Origin: Henckelia pumila
Taxonomy: Eukaryota > Streptophyta > Magnoliopsida > Lamiales > Gesneriaceae
Direction of reading: 5' to 3'
NCBI RefSeq assembly: GCF_033568475.1
Contig: NC_133123.1
Location: 4,960,001-5,024,000, forward strand
Length of the DNA stretch: 64,000 nucleotides
The stretch's first letter is position 1. The number at the start of each line of letters is the position of its first letter. Positions 36,693 through 47,758 of this stretch are shown here, one piece after another. The position numbers and the translations under genes are program-made. The notes below the pieces were generated by a model, which had not been told where the DNA came from, ran no database searches, and saw only the letters and a list, made by a program, of their open reading frames with translations.

Positions 36693-38377
36693 TTACAGCT
36701 TTAGATTGAGATCAATCGTTTCCTCCTTGGTGGTGGATTGGTTGTTGCGTAACTTGACGGGGAAGAAGTTGAAAGAAGCTTGTTCAACCGATCCACTCGC
36801 TCCGTTCCCCTGGATTTGACCCTTGGAATTTTCCTGTTCAGTGTGATATAAGCAGAAGTTCGAGTTAAGTCGCATGAATAAACTAAAGGAAAGAGAGCAA
36901 TGAACTGCGTCGTTTTAACGATCACTGGTTTTAAACCTGGCTTGAATAACTTAGAGCATGCTTGGAATTCGAGTTGACAGGCAAAGGAGCTGCCACTGGA
37001 GGGGCCAGTGATAGAAAATCTCCATTCAGCATTCCACCGGTATCTGTGGTTACTTCACTGTGGTTTCTTTCATGCAGGGGACTCGAGTTTGAAGGGCCTT
37101 CTCTAGAAAATTCAGTAAACAGAGTCAGCATATTCAAGAAAAGAGTGCAGAATTTTAAAAACCAGTGTTTGATTAGTTAAGAACCTGATGTATTTGTTTC
37201 TTGGTTCCAGGTGAACTGTGTATCTGTTGCTACACGAATTTAATTCTTCAGATTTAGATATGGAAGCAGAGTAGGTAGAATGAAAATTCCGATTGAAGGA
37301 AGGGGCTGGTGGAGTTTCTAGCGAAAAGGGATACGCCCTCTTCATGCCAACCATCTACATTTCATCGTCGCAACCAAATTAGACGTACTATGGCAAACCT
37401 CAAAAACATTTGATCAATCCTATGACAAAGAATAATAAAATCTGGAAAACACGGCATTTTTTAGGCACTCAGTCATTGGAAATACGTTCTCAAAGAATAA
37501 ATACAACATAGACAATATAGCATAACTTAGAAACAAATCCACGAAACAGAACATTCACCAGCAAATATTCCGATTCCCATAATCCAACATAAACCATACA
37601 GAGAAAGAGCAAGTATATAAACTAATGTATCGAAAGGGCGAAAAATGAATACCTTATCTTCTTCTGGATACAACGGTATATAATTGTTACTTCGATAAAT
37701 TTGGTTTGAAGGGAGCTCCATCCGGTAACTTAACACAGATGATGGCGATGGATTCGCCTGCATTTGTCATAAATCGATTGATTTCTCAATATAAAGACAA
37801 ATCATATGACTAAATTGCACTAAACTGTATACTGAATTATGTTTAACATAGTTCAACTTACTGTCAAAGAAGACGAAGAGGAAGGAAGTTGATGTGATTG
37901 GTGTGATCTCTGAGGCACGCTAGGAAGAGGCAAAACTGAGGCATTTGTATCATATGATACATTCACTCGAGGCTGAAATGCCAATCCATGACTATCTAAC
38001 ATCCGACTTTCCCCTTCAAGATTGAACTCACCGTTCGAAAAAGTCGACCAATCACCATACCGAGGACTCGAAATCGCTTTGGATACTGAACTTTGATGCA
38101 CAGTTTCACTATTGGAGACTAATGGTGTATGCCTAAACAATGCATTCGGGGAAGTGAGATTAGTTTGCGATGGTGGCGGCAAAGGAATCGAATTCGGAGA
38201 AGGGGGGAAAGGTGGCCTGAAATTATTGGAGATTTCAATACTATCCTTCTTCTCTTGCTCCTCCATTCTCATCTTCTCAAGCTGGGCAACACCTAATCCT
38301 CTCTGGGGAACTTTCTTTAGCTTTTCCTTCTTTGATCTACTATTACTACTCCTTGAAATATGTTTTTCATCAGCCAT
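36693..38377 (-). CDS. SPEAR/TIE-type transcriptional repressor (SPOROCYTELESS-like, C-terminal EAR motif)
   Basis: Five exons: 38377-37862, 37757-37653, 37354-37185, 37102-36937 and 36833-36693; 365 residues. Near the N-terminus is the basic SPL motif KKVPQRGLGVAQLEKMRMEEQ (about 20-40), the signature shared by SPOROCYTELESS/NOZZLE and SPEAR/TIE proteins. The middle is Ser/Pro-rich and disordered. The protein ends DLNLKL, an LxLxL-type EAR motif that recruits TOPLESS co-repressors. In Arabidopsis these proteins bridge TCP transcription factors to TOPLESS and so shape leaf and ovule development. Which SPEAR paralogue this is cannot be told from motifs alone. Confidence 0.92.
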
Positions 38378-40968
38378 TTTTACTCCGAGCCATCAAAATA
38401 AACCAGAAATCCTCGAATTTGAATACCACCCCGGATGAGTAATCATTGCACCCACCATATTTTTCATATACCCAAAATCTCGAAAAGCATCGCAGACAAT
38501 TCAGAATGGAAAAATCTAAAACAATTTTAAGAACCCAATTCAAAATCCCACAGATTACACAAAATCTTGCAGGTAATGCCACCCAAGATCGCCTGTTTAT
38601 ATGGAAACAAGAATAACCCCCCACAATCCAGCAAACACAGTTACTTTCTTTTATTATTATTTGCTCCGAGCTTATGCAGGAAAAATAAAAAAAATAAAAA
38701 AACGAAAGATATTTAGAGAATCTGAGAACTTCGGATTTTTCTCAAACCCAGTTGCGAAAAAACTTTTCTCAGAGAAAGATCACATCAGTTATATATATAC
38801 ACGAAATGGGACAAGAAATAAACGACAATTTTTTTGGAAAAAAAAAAAGAAAAAAAAGTATTACGCAAATCTAATACATCCTATTTGAACGCTTAACCCT
38901 TCTATCCCATTCATATATATCGCCCAAATCCTCGCTCCACTCTTTTTTTTCCCATCCTTAGACCGACTCTCCCTCTCTGTTTTCCCTAGTTTCTCTTACC
39001 CATTTTAGACCCTTGATTTAACAGTAAAATGGGATTTTCCAAAAGAGGAAAAATGCCAGTGAATCAAAGAAAGTTTTGATTTTGCATGCGTGTACCAATT
39101 TGAGGGTATCTTTCTGGTTGGCTCTAAAGCTTTTTGAAGAAATGTATGAGGTCCCCCTCAATTTGTACTGCATGCCCATGCATCCATTTCATCTTCTTCT
39201 CTTCTTCTTTATTTTTTTTTCCTTTTTCCCCAATCCATAATTTGCTAGATTCCATATATGTACAATTTCACCACTAAGAAGCTCCGCTGCTCCGTAAATT
39301 TAGTAATGGCCTCTTGCAATGGCCAATGAGAGTGTAACAGAGAGATATGAGATTCAAAAATTCTTTAAAAAACAAACTTTGCCACATAAACAACACAGAA
39401 CAACTTGTTTCATCAAAAAAGACATTATCCCAACGTCACACAAATTAAAATGGTAAGATTTTCAAATCTTTAAATTCATAGCATGGACCACACCGAACTG
39501 CCAATATTTTTCATAGCTTTAAAACATTTTTGCAATCAAGATATGGCAAAGCTTGATCCGATCATCAAAGATGAGCCCAAAAGGGAAGAAAGATATTCGA
39601 GAGAAGACAAAATTAATCGAAAATATCGTCGGTGTTGAAAAAATACAGTTTCAATATTCGACCAAGTTCATGTCTTCTATATTGAAACAAAACAAATCAG
39701 ATTGATTATATTCAGTCCGTGTATATATGTTAGATCATGGATCATCAACCCGATTCAATTTTTCCAAGAAAACATGAATTGTTATTCATCGGATTATATT
39801 AAATCGCGATCATATATACTACACCTAAACCAGAAAGGGTGGTCAAGAATCAGCATGGATGCAAAAGTATGGTGCAAATCTTTCTAATGTTATAATGCCA
39901 ATGGGGGAATGTCTATTCTAGTACATGAGAAGTATCCATCGGCACATTTTTTTTTTTTGCATTTGGGATGTTACGTGCAAACATCTCAAATACAAAACAA
40001 ATTCGATCGTTGGATTCCATTCGGCACTGTCCGAATGGGGTAGTATAGACTGCTCTGCCAATGGAATGAAGATGACTTCCAAGATTAGGTCCACCTTGGC
40101 CTCGGCAAAACCCATAACCTACTCGAAACAAAACAAAAAACAAAATGTTTTTTGTTTTTACATAGAGGCAACCTTAACTCCGCCACCAGTAAGGTGGAGC
40201 CACCGTGACGAAACCGGTTTTGTCATTTATAGAGCAAAGATTTTGACAGATATTGTACAAAGATACATGTAACGCACGTTAGCATCTATTGACAAGATTC
40301 TTTTTAATTTTTTACCCAGTCATGTATTTACATTTTCTACTTTGAAAATTACTTTTTTTCTTTAAAAAAAAAGAGTTGTATTATAGTTTTTGCTCATATG
40401 TTTTCAATATAATACCAATATTCTGTGTGATACTATATTCTCGTGAAATAAATTTCTTATTTGATCATACTTATGAAAAAAGATCATTTCTTAATGTTAA
40501 AATTGTTAGTATTCTCGTGAGATGAATTTTTTATTTGATCATATTTATGAAAAAAGATCATTTCTTAATGTGAAAATTGTTAGTTTTCAGTGATCAAATC
40601 GACATGTGTTAAAGGTTAAATACATTAGGCACGAAAATATTAATTCCAAAAATTGAGTTACACTAATAAAGAAACAGGCAATACTATTCTGGTAATTTTC
40701 AATCGACAGCGTAAAAGATGAAATCAAATTGTTGCCGTCGAAATATCTTATGACTTATGTCATCTAATTAATAATAAATAAATATGCTGAAATTAAAAAA
40801 TAAAATACTATTGCATGGTTGATAGATGAAGACTTTTAAATCAATATATTTCGTTTTAGTTTGATGAGCTTTTTAATCGAGATTAATCCAGCTGCTCGCC
40901 GTGTTCCGCTAGATAACCAATAAAATAATCTGAGTTATTAGATATAAACGCAAAATGCATCACAAAGA
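38378..40968. other. Upstream region of the SPEAR gene and spacer to the tRNA
   Basis: 38400-39000 probably holds the SPEAR leader and promoter (read on the minus strand), with A-rich tracts near 38685 and 38838. The rest is AT-rich. Apart from the 74-bp duplication near 40436 I see no repeat or gene; ORFs here are short and in low-complexity sequence. Confidence 0.5.
40436..40583. repeat. Tandem duplication of a 74-bp segment
   Basis: tattctcgtgaaataaattt... at 40436-40509 is followed at once by a second copy at 40510-40583, differing at about six positions. Non-coding. Confidence 0.93.
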
Positions 40969-41042
40969 GGTCCCGTAGCTCAGTTGGTTAGAGCGTTGGT
41001 CTTATGAGCCGAAGGTCGCGGGTTCGAGCCCCGCCGGGACCA
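40969..41042 (+). tRNA. tRNA-Ile (anticodon UAU)
   Basis: A full 74-nt cloverleaf: acceptor GGTCCCG/CGGGACC with discriminator A, D-stem GCTC/GAGC, anticodon stem TTGGT/GCCGA with loop CTTATGA, and T-arm GCGGG-TTCGAGC-CCCGC. The loop puts TAT at positions 34-36, so it reads AUA isoleucine codons. Internal A box (TAGCTCAGTTGG) and B box (GGTTCGAGCCC) are intact. A CAA-type start motif (cacaaag) lies just upstream, and a T-run at about 41052-41057 is the pol III terminator. No intron. CCA is not encoded, as expected for a nuclear gene. Confidence 0.93.
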
Positions 41043-41051
41043 ATAGTGTTA

Positions 41052-41057
41052 TCTTTT
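41052..41057 (+). terminator. Pol III terminator of the tRNA gene
   Basis: Run of six T about ten bases after the tRNA 3' end. Confidence 0.8.
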
Positions 41058-41181
41058 TTAATGTCACTATATGTGCTAATTAAACCTTAAAACAACCCAC
41101 ACAAATTTTTGAAATTTTTATTTTGGGATAATGTCATCCAAATGGGGAATTCTTCGAGAGAATAAAATTAGGGTTTTAGAA

Positions 41182-41477
41182 ATAGACAGCTGACTTTTCT
41201 ATCACTTTGCCCATTTGCAATGCCAGTTGATGAAGAAAAATTACAATACGATGATGACATTAAAACATTTGAGCACTTGTGCAAGAATGTGATGAAGAAA
41301 AAAATAGACAGCTGACTTTTCTATCACTTTGCCCATTTGCAATGCCAGTTGATGAAGAAAAATTACAATACGATGATGACATTAAAACATTTGAGCACTT
41401 GTGCAAGAATGTGATGAAGAAAAATTACAATATGATAATGACATTAAAACATTTGAGCACTTGTGCAAGAATGTGAT
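41182..41477. repeat. Tandem repeat, 122-bp unit, two copies plus a third partial
   Basis: aatagacagctgacttttct at 41181 recurs at 41303, and the second half of the unit (attacaatacgatgatgac...) occurs a third time from about 41422. Copies are nearly identical, so the duplication is recent. It creates a short spurious ORF. Confidence 0.93.
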
Positions 41478-43524
41478 GCAGCTAAAACCCTGACCACCAT
41501 ACCAGTCCACCATGCGCGCTGACTCGCAGTAAATACACCAACATACAGTACCGTAACAAGATAGTCAAAAGATATAAAAAAAATTAAAATACAAATTTAA
41601 AGAATATGAATACGTGATAGACATCATTTGGTGCGGATTATTGATCATATACTTTTTTTCAAAACCTTCGAACGTACGTGTCCTTTGTCGATGACGTTGG
41701 ATCGACTTCAATTCATTCCACATGGGTTCTTAATTCTTCCTTTTTAGTGTGTTTTTTTTTTTAAATTGCAACCAACTTATTGTTAGGGTAGGGCTACCTA
41801 CCCACATTCTTTTACTGCTAATTCTTGTGTTTAAAAAAAAGGGGGGAAAAGAGAGACAGAGAAAGAAAGAAAGAGCATAATATAACTACTTTCTCGTTAA
41901 AATTTATAGCTCTGATTCTGCATTTACTTCCTAAGAGTACGGAACTGGCCCAATCTAAGATCATGAGTTAATGTTTATATTAAAACTAGTAAAAATGCAC
42001 GTGCTACGCACGTAAAATAACTTATTTTATGATCAATTAGTTATATAATTGAATTAAAGATAATACCAATAATAAAATATACTATCTAATTTTTTAAAAA
42101 TATTGACTCATTAATTTATATATAACTTAAAAACATAAATATATCATAAGTAAAAAATAAGACACCTTAGAAAAATATTTAGCATACTGAGTACAAATTT
42201 ATATATAGACGGAAGTATAAAGTGGTGAAAAAAGATGCTCAAAACATTGATTCAAAATATTAAATGGTCAAAAACAATAAGAAATCAAAACATATGATAT
42301 AATTGTAATAATTATTATTTAAATAAAATAATATATGAAATTAGTGTTCATAATTAACAAATAACATAATAACTAAAATTGTTAACTTGCTAAGTTTTTT
42401 TGTCATACTAATTCATTAAATTATGATCTTTTATTTGAAATTATCAAATTTTTTTTACATATAATCCTTTTGTAATTATTTATTAAATTATAATATGATC
42501 CATTTAACATAGAAATATAACAATTAAAATAAAAAAGTTTTTTTAAAAAAACTTAAATACTATGATTATCACCTCATCGTTTTCTATAAAAATTAGTCTA
42601 AGTGGTATCCTATATTATTAATACTATGGTAGCCTATATTATTAATATGTGTATAACTTATCCTATCAAATCTCACATTTTTATCATCATATTATTTATC
42701 CATCTATTAATTATTTATTTTACATCAATCAAATCATCAATTATTTATCTTACATCAATCAAATTGTTTAATTTAAATTACTATATTACCCCTTATAAAT
42801 AATATTATTCATATTTTATTTATTGTTCAATGGGTAAAATTGTAATTCGTTTTTTTTAATATAAAATTTTATCAATCAAATCAATAAATTATAATTCATC
42901 AATCAAATTAAATATTATACTCATTATCATTTTTTATTACATTATATTAATTATTTATGTATTATTTATCTCATCATACCTATCAAGCGATACCTTGGTA
43001 TATAATTTATCATTGTTAGAACATATGTCAATGAATTGAATGACAATTGATAAAAAAATGTAAAACCGTGAGACTTGGGACATTCAGTCAATGATAATTT
43101 ATAGTACTACTCATGAGTAATAAATTATGGGTCGTACGTCTTTCAATTTTTATTAATTATTTAAAAACGAAAAAAAATCCCTCAGAACATTATCATGATC
43201 CGTAGCATACTATTTATGTATTTTGAATAAAGATTAATAATTATAAGGAAACTATACCGTCTATACTTAGATATTAGATAAGTACTCTTTTTGAACATGA
43301 AAATCGTACTTAGTCGCTTTTTTCTCGTTTTTAAATTTTGAAATATTTATCTCCTAGCGACGAAATAACTCTACTAGAATTAATACTGCTACGCGCACTT
43401 CACCTTCCTATATATATAAGTTTCTGATCATCGAATAATAATTCATAAACAAGAGAGACGGTCAAGATCCATCGGTAACAATCAGCAGTATCCCTAGCTT
43501 GTACGCCCAGAAGAAGTTTTAGTC
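41478..43524. other. AT-rich spacer before the NAC pseudogene
   Basis: No gene seen. About 42600-42996 looks like an AT-rich MITE bounded by ggtatc and gatacc, with an inverted relative at 44727-44890. The last 100 bases may be the old promoter of the NAC locus. Confidence 0.5.
42600..42996. repeat. AT-rich MITE-like repeat, copy 1
   Basis: Starts near ggtatcctatatta and ends near caagcgatacc. The central stretch tattaccccttataaataat is shared, in opposite orientation, with 44727-44890. Borders and family are uncertain. Confidence 0.5.
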
Positions 43525-43815
43525 ATGGAGATTAATCATATTCTAGAACTAGCTAGCTTTCAATCAAGTTAAACGATCGTATCCATCGGGTTTCCGTTTC
43601 AACCCGACGGACCAACATCTCGTTCTCCATTACCTAACAAAGAGGACGGAAAACCAGCCTGTTGGCGCCGACGTCGGTATATTCAATGCCAATCTCTACA
43701 TTTTCAATCCATGGGAATTTACAGGTATTTCGATCAATCTTTAATTTTTTTGTAATTTACGTACGTATTGCAATATTATTATTCATGGTTTCATGTATAC
43801 GTATTATATTATATA

Positions 43816-43852
<37 letters not shown>

Positions 43853-44529
43853 TTGTTTATGTACGGTGGTGCATGCAGCAATGTATCCGACTTGTGCTAG
43901 AGATGAATGGTATTTCTCTCAATCAAAAAGTTCAAATCTAGAACCTAATAGCCAAGATACTACTAAAATAAGTGGACAATATAGTTCCAAACTTCCGAGA
44001 GAGTGCACAAGTATCCAAACGGGACTCGACCGAACCGATCAACCGATGACGGATATTAGAAGGCGACAGTTGCTTCTCAGAAGATATATGATCATAAGAA
44101 TATTTGCGTTGGATTCAATATGACTCTGGTTTTTTACTTGGGGAAATCTGGTGAAGCTGGAATGAAGACTAATTGGATCATGCACGAATACACGCTCAAT
44201 CGCAACGACAACAATATGCGAGTAAGTAACGAATCTTTAATTTCTATTTCATGTTGATGGAATATCTCTTTTGATAAATATATATATTAATTAGTATTGT
44301 TTAATTTGTTCACATGCAGCAGGATGACTGTGTTCTTTGTAGAATTCACGAAAGAAAACCATCCCAGGAGTACTGCAGGAGAAACAAAGAAGAGAGTACC
44401 AATATTCTTCCATGGCAGCAGGAGCAACAAGAACAACTACAACAAAATCTTCTCATGATATGCGGCCATCTCGACAATAATGAAGTGTATTTGGACGTAG
44501 ATGCGGCCAATGAAATAATCATATTGTAA
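43525..44529 (+). pseudogene. NAC-domain transcription factor pseudogene
   Basis: Three exon-like blocks with preserved GT/AG sites (about 43574-43724, 43879-44221, 44320-44529) match NAC subdomains in order: GFRFNPTDQHLVLHYL (A), FNPWEFTAMYPTCARDEWYFS (B/C), MTLVFYLGKSGEAGMKTNWIMHEYTL (D), then DDCVLCRIHERK (E) and an acidic, Gln-rich tail. It is disabled: the ATG at 43525 opens a frame that closes before the domain and is out of phase with it. A frameshift separates subdomain C from D, and the signature GYWKAT reads GY-stop-KAT (TAG at 44058-44060 where Trp is expected). Intact splice sites suggest it arose by gene duplication, not retroposition. Confidence 0.85.
43821..43848. repeat. (TA)n microsatellite in the first intron of the NAC pseudogene
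   Basis: About 14 TA units. Confidence 0.9.
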
Positions 44530-44726
44530 AAATTTTGTTTCATAAAATATCTAAATGTGTTAATTACCAGTTATTTCTTATATATATATTTTTTTCATGG
44601 AGATCTTGATCCAAATATCAATCACTCAAAATTATATATATGATCAATCAAAATTTAAATTACCGCAAGAAGAGCCTAGCGTGGTTCTTGCTTCACTGAA
44701 AACAAAGCTGAAAATTATTTTCTTAG

Positions 44727-44890
44727 GTATCGTTATATTAAAGTTTATTTAATTTGATTGATTAAATTTTATATAAAAATGTTAAATAGTTATTTTGCTC
44801 TTTTAATATTAAATAAAATATAAATAATATTATTTATAAGGGATTATAGAGTAATCTAAATAAGGTAGGAATGTATATAATGTTATAAAA
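44727..44890. repeat. AT-rich MITE-like repeat, copy 2, inverted
   Basis: Starts ggtatcgttatatt. Its reverse complement contains atcccttataaataatatta followed by tttatattttatt, closely matching 42780-42830. It lies on the other side of the NAC pseudogene in the opposite direction. Borders uncertain. Confidence 0.5.
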
Positions 44891-45059
44891 CAAAATCGTG
44901 GCTAAAATCTATATAATTATTTTAATTATGCTAAATTATCGAATAATTAACATTTGTGTGAAAAATGTGAACTTAACATTATCTCGTAAAAAAATGTTGA
45001 CGTTTTTTAAATATAATAGAAAAAAGAAAAAATAGTAGAAAATGAAAGGAGAAAAGAAA

Positions 45060-45850
45060 TAATTGAAGATAACCACGGTTTTAATAAAAACCATGGTTAA
45101 ATACCCACGGTTTTATTAAAAAATTTAGCCACAGTTTTAAAAAACCGTGGTTATTTAGCCACAGTTTTTTAAAACCGTGGATAATTTTAACCACGAAGAA
45201 AACCGTGGTTATTCAACTACAGTTTAATAAAATCGTTGTTCAATAGCCACAGTTTTAAAAAAACCATGGCTAAATTAACCACAGTTGTGATATAAAAAAG
45301 AAGAAATGGTAGAAAATGATAGGAGAAAAGAAATAATTGAGGATAACAACGGTTTTAATAAAACCGTGGTTAAATAACCACGGTTTTAATAAACTGTGGT
45401 TAAATAGCCACGGTTTTTAAAAACCGTTTAACCACAGTTTTTTAAAACCGTGGATACTTTTAACCACGGTTTTATTTTAATCGTGGCTAAAAATAGTCAC
45501 GGTTAAAATTGTCACGGTTTTTTAACCGTGGTTACTTAGCGACGGTTTTAAAAAACTGTGATTAAATATCCACGGTTTTTAAAAACCGTGGATACTTTTA
45601 ACCACGGTTTTATTTTAACCGTGGCTAAAAATAGCCACGGTTTTTTAACCGTGGTTACTTAGCGACAATTTTAAAAAACCGTGGCTATAATTAGCCATGG
45701 TTTAGAAAAAACCGTGGTTATTCATTTTATAAAACCGTGGTTCAATAGCCACAATTTTAAAAAACCGTGGTTATGAAAAAACCGTGGCTAAATTAACCAC
45801 GGTTGTTTCAAACCGTTCCTATTTAACTACGGTTTTTATAAAACCGTGTG
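45060..45850. repeat. Array of CCACGG/CCGTGG palindromic hairpins
   Basis: About 790 bases are built from short words aaccacggtttt and aaaaccgtggtta alternating in opposite orientation every 15-30 bases, so that nearly the whole stretch could fold into a chain of hairpins. A 45-base lead-in (gtagaaaatgaaaggagaaa) is repeated near 45028 and 45309, showing an internal duplication of about 280 bases. Such motif clusters resemble the subterminal repeats of CACTA (En/Spm) transposons, but I found no CACTA termini or target duplication at the edges. Non-coding. Confidence 0.75.
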
Positions 45851-46178
45851 TTAGTTTGAAGTTTACTCTATGCACACTGAAAGATAACGACGGTGAGCCA
45901 TATCATCTAAAAAAAAGAAGACTAATAATTTGTGTAAAGTAAGGATTTGATCCTAAAAAGACCAAATCATACTTATACATTTATATATAAACGAAAGAAA
46001 TCATGTCATTGATTTCGAAACTATTCAGTCATTTGTCGTTATGATTTTTTTTTTTTTTTTGTAAAAAGAAAAAAAATAAAAAAAAGAAATAGAATCGACA
46101 GCACACCGTGGAAATATCTTTGAAATAAATAATAATAGAAACAATAACAATAATAATATCTTTGAAATAAATAATAAT
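45851..46178. other. Spacer with local duplication
   Basis: AT-rich. atctttgaaataaataataa occurs twice about 40 bases apart (46110-46190), the second copy forming the left flank of the MULE-type MITE. No gene seen. Confidence 0.6.
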
Positions 46179-46189
46179 AGAAACAATAA

Positions 46190-46500
46190 GGGAAAATTGC
46201 TTTTTTGGTCATGTATGTTTGTCACTTTGCGATTTCAGTCATTTATATTTTTAGATTTCAGTTTTAGTCCGCTATCTTTTTTTTTTTGACAATTTTAGTC
46301 TTTTTTCGACGTGGCGCTGATGTGGCACCAATTCAGTACTGATGTGGAGCTGACGTGTACAATGCCACGTAAGCATTTTTGAATAAAAAAGATCGAAATT
46401 GCCAAAAATTAGAACATGCAAGACTAAAATTGAAATGTGAAAACATAAAAGACCAAAATCGCAAAACGACAAATATATAAGATTAAATTTGCAATTTTTC
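46190..46500. mobile_element. MULE-type MITE (311 bp)
   Basis: Flanked by a perfect 11-bp direct repeat agaaacaataa (46179-46189 and 46501-46511). The ends form an imperfect inverted repeat of about 50 bases: gggaaaattgc...tttgcgatttcagtc on the left, against gaaaaattgc...tttgcgattttggtc from the opposite strand on the right. A 9-11 bp duplication with long terminal inverted repeats fits a non-autonomous Mutator-like element. The interior contains gacgtggcgctgatgtggca and has no ORF. Confidence 0.8.
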
Positions 46501-46511
46501 AGAAACAATAA

Positions 46512-47380
46512 CAATAACAATAACAATAAACCAATAAATGAGGCAAAGTGACTGGGGGTGCTTACCCGTAAATCAATTATTGTTTTCCATCAAAATCACT
46601 CGTTCCAATTTCGATAAAAATCGGACATCTGACGTGACACTTCGAAGACTATGCCCATTAACTCCTCACTTTCAAATGCTCACCTCATTCGCATCTAAAC
46701 CCTAAATATTTGGAAATTGAAAAGTTTCATTGATGGAAGGTTTCTATTTTTCTACGGGTGTTACGAGATGTTAGCGTGAGGTTAATATTTTTATATATAT
46801 TTAATGATTTAATTTTAATTTGGTTATGTAAGTTCATATATTTTTATGTATCTCACATGTTTAAATTAATTTTGGACCATTGTATGTGTATCTAACATTA
46901 GAATATTATCTTTTTCCTAGTATGAACTCATCCCTTCCATCCTAATCAAATATTTTCCACATAAAAAACATTTTCTTATAAAGATTTCATGGCATGGTTT
47001 TTTTTTCCCCAAAAAATTGTTGAAGTAGCATAAATTCCTCGGCCTAGTGGAAAGAGTTTTATTGTGATTAGGGTTCAAGAGAAAGAAAATTTACCGTTAG
47101 ATGAACTATAAATCATCAACTGTTTTGTGGGTGTTTGGAATTTTGTTTTAAAAAAACTTAAATCGAATATTACGAAGATGGTAATGTATTGAGTAAATCT
47201 CATGACGATCTGACGAATATCTGTGAGATAAGTCTACACGATGATCTCAATCCATAGTTGCAGTGAAAAGAAGTATTTTTTATATAAAAAAAGTATAATT
47301 TTTTTTGAATAAAGTAGAAGAATTATATCATAAAATTAAACCGTAAAAGACTGACTTGAGTTTGTGACTTTGTGTGATAT
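46512..47380. other. Spacer upstream of SPD1
   Basis: AT-rich. The stretch 47185-47260 faintly resembles the dispersed repeat noted at 59550. No gene seen. Confidence 0.5.
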
Positions 47381-47610
47381 TTTAACCAATCTTACTCTAC
47401 CACGTTACTCCAAGAGCAGTGCCCTTGGGGTGACATAGACTTTCCCCTACGAGAAAGTCTATGCTACCCCTTGGGGTGGTGTGGCAATCCGTGATTGATT
47501 AAAATTAGTGGGGTCTACGTGGGATCTACTAATTTTAACCAATCATACTCTGCCACGTTACCCCAATCATACTCTGCCACGTTACCCCAAGGGTGACATA
47601 GACTTTTCCC
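47381..47610. repeat. Foldback (palindromic) repeat upstream of SPD1
   Basis: ttggggtgacatagactttc is followed after a short loop by its inverted counterpart gaaagtctatgctaccccttgg. Flanking arms ttttaaccaatc and gattgattaaaa extend the inverted repeat. A third, partly duplicated arm (ccaatcatactctgccacgtta twice) ends near 47610. It looks like a MITE or foldback element; no certain target duplication. It ends about 150 bases before the SPD1 start codon. Confidence 0.65.
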
Positions 47611-47758
47611 AAAAAAAACCGTTGCAATAAATACCTGTTTTTTGTTTATTCGGCTGAAATTGGAAACATGGGCTTCAAAGCCCAAAACCATTGGGTCTAA
47701 GAATCTGTTCTGCTAATATTGGCAAATGGCACTTGCCGATGTGGAAACCTAACTGCCA

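Noticed and set aside
39925-40272. Plus-strand ORF of 115 residues
   Set aside because: No recognisable domain, unusual composition, and no splice or promoter signals around it.
43525-43572. Small ORF starting at ATG 43525 as a true upstream peptide or functional NAC start
   Set aside because: It closes before the NAC domain in another frame; with the later frameshift and stop the locus is better called a pseudogene.
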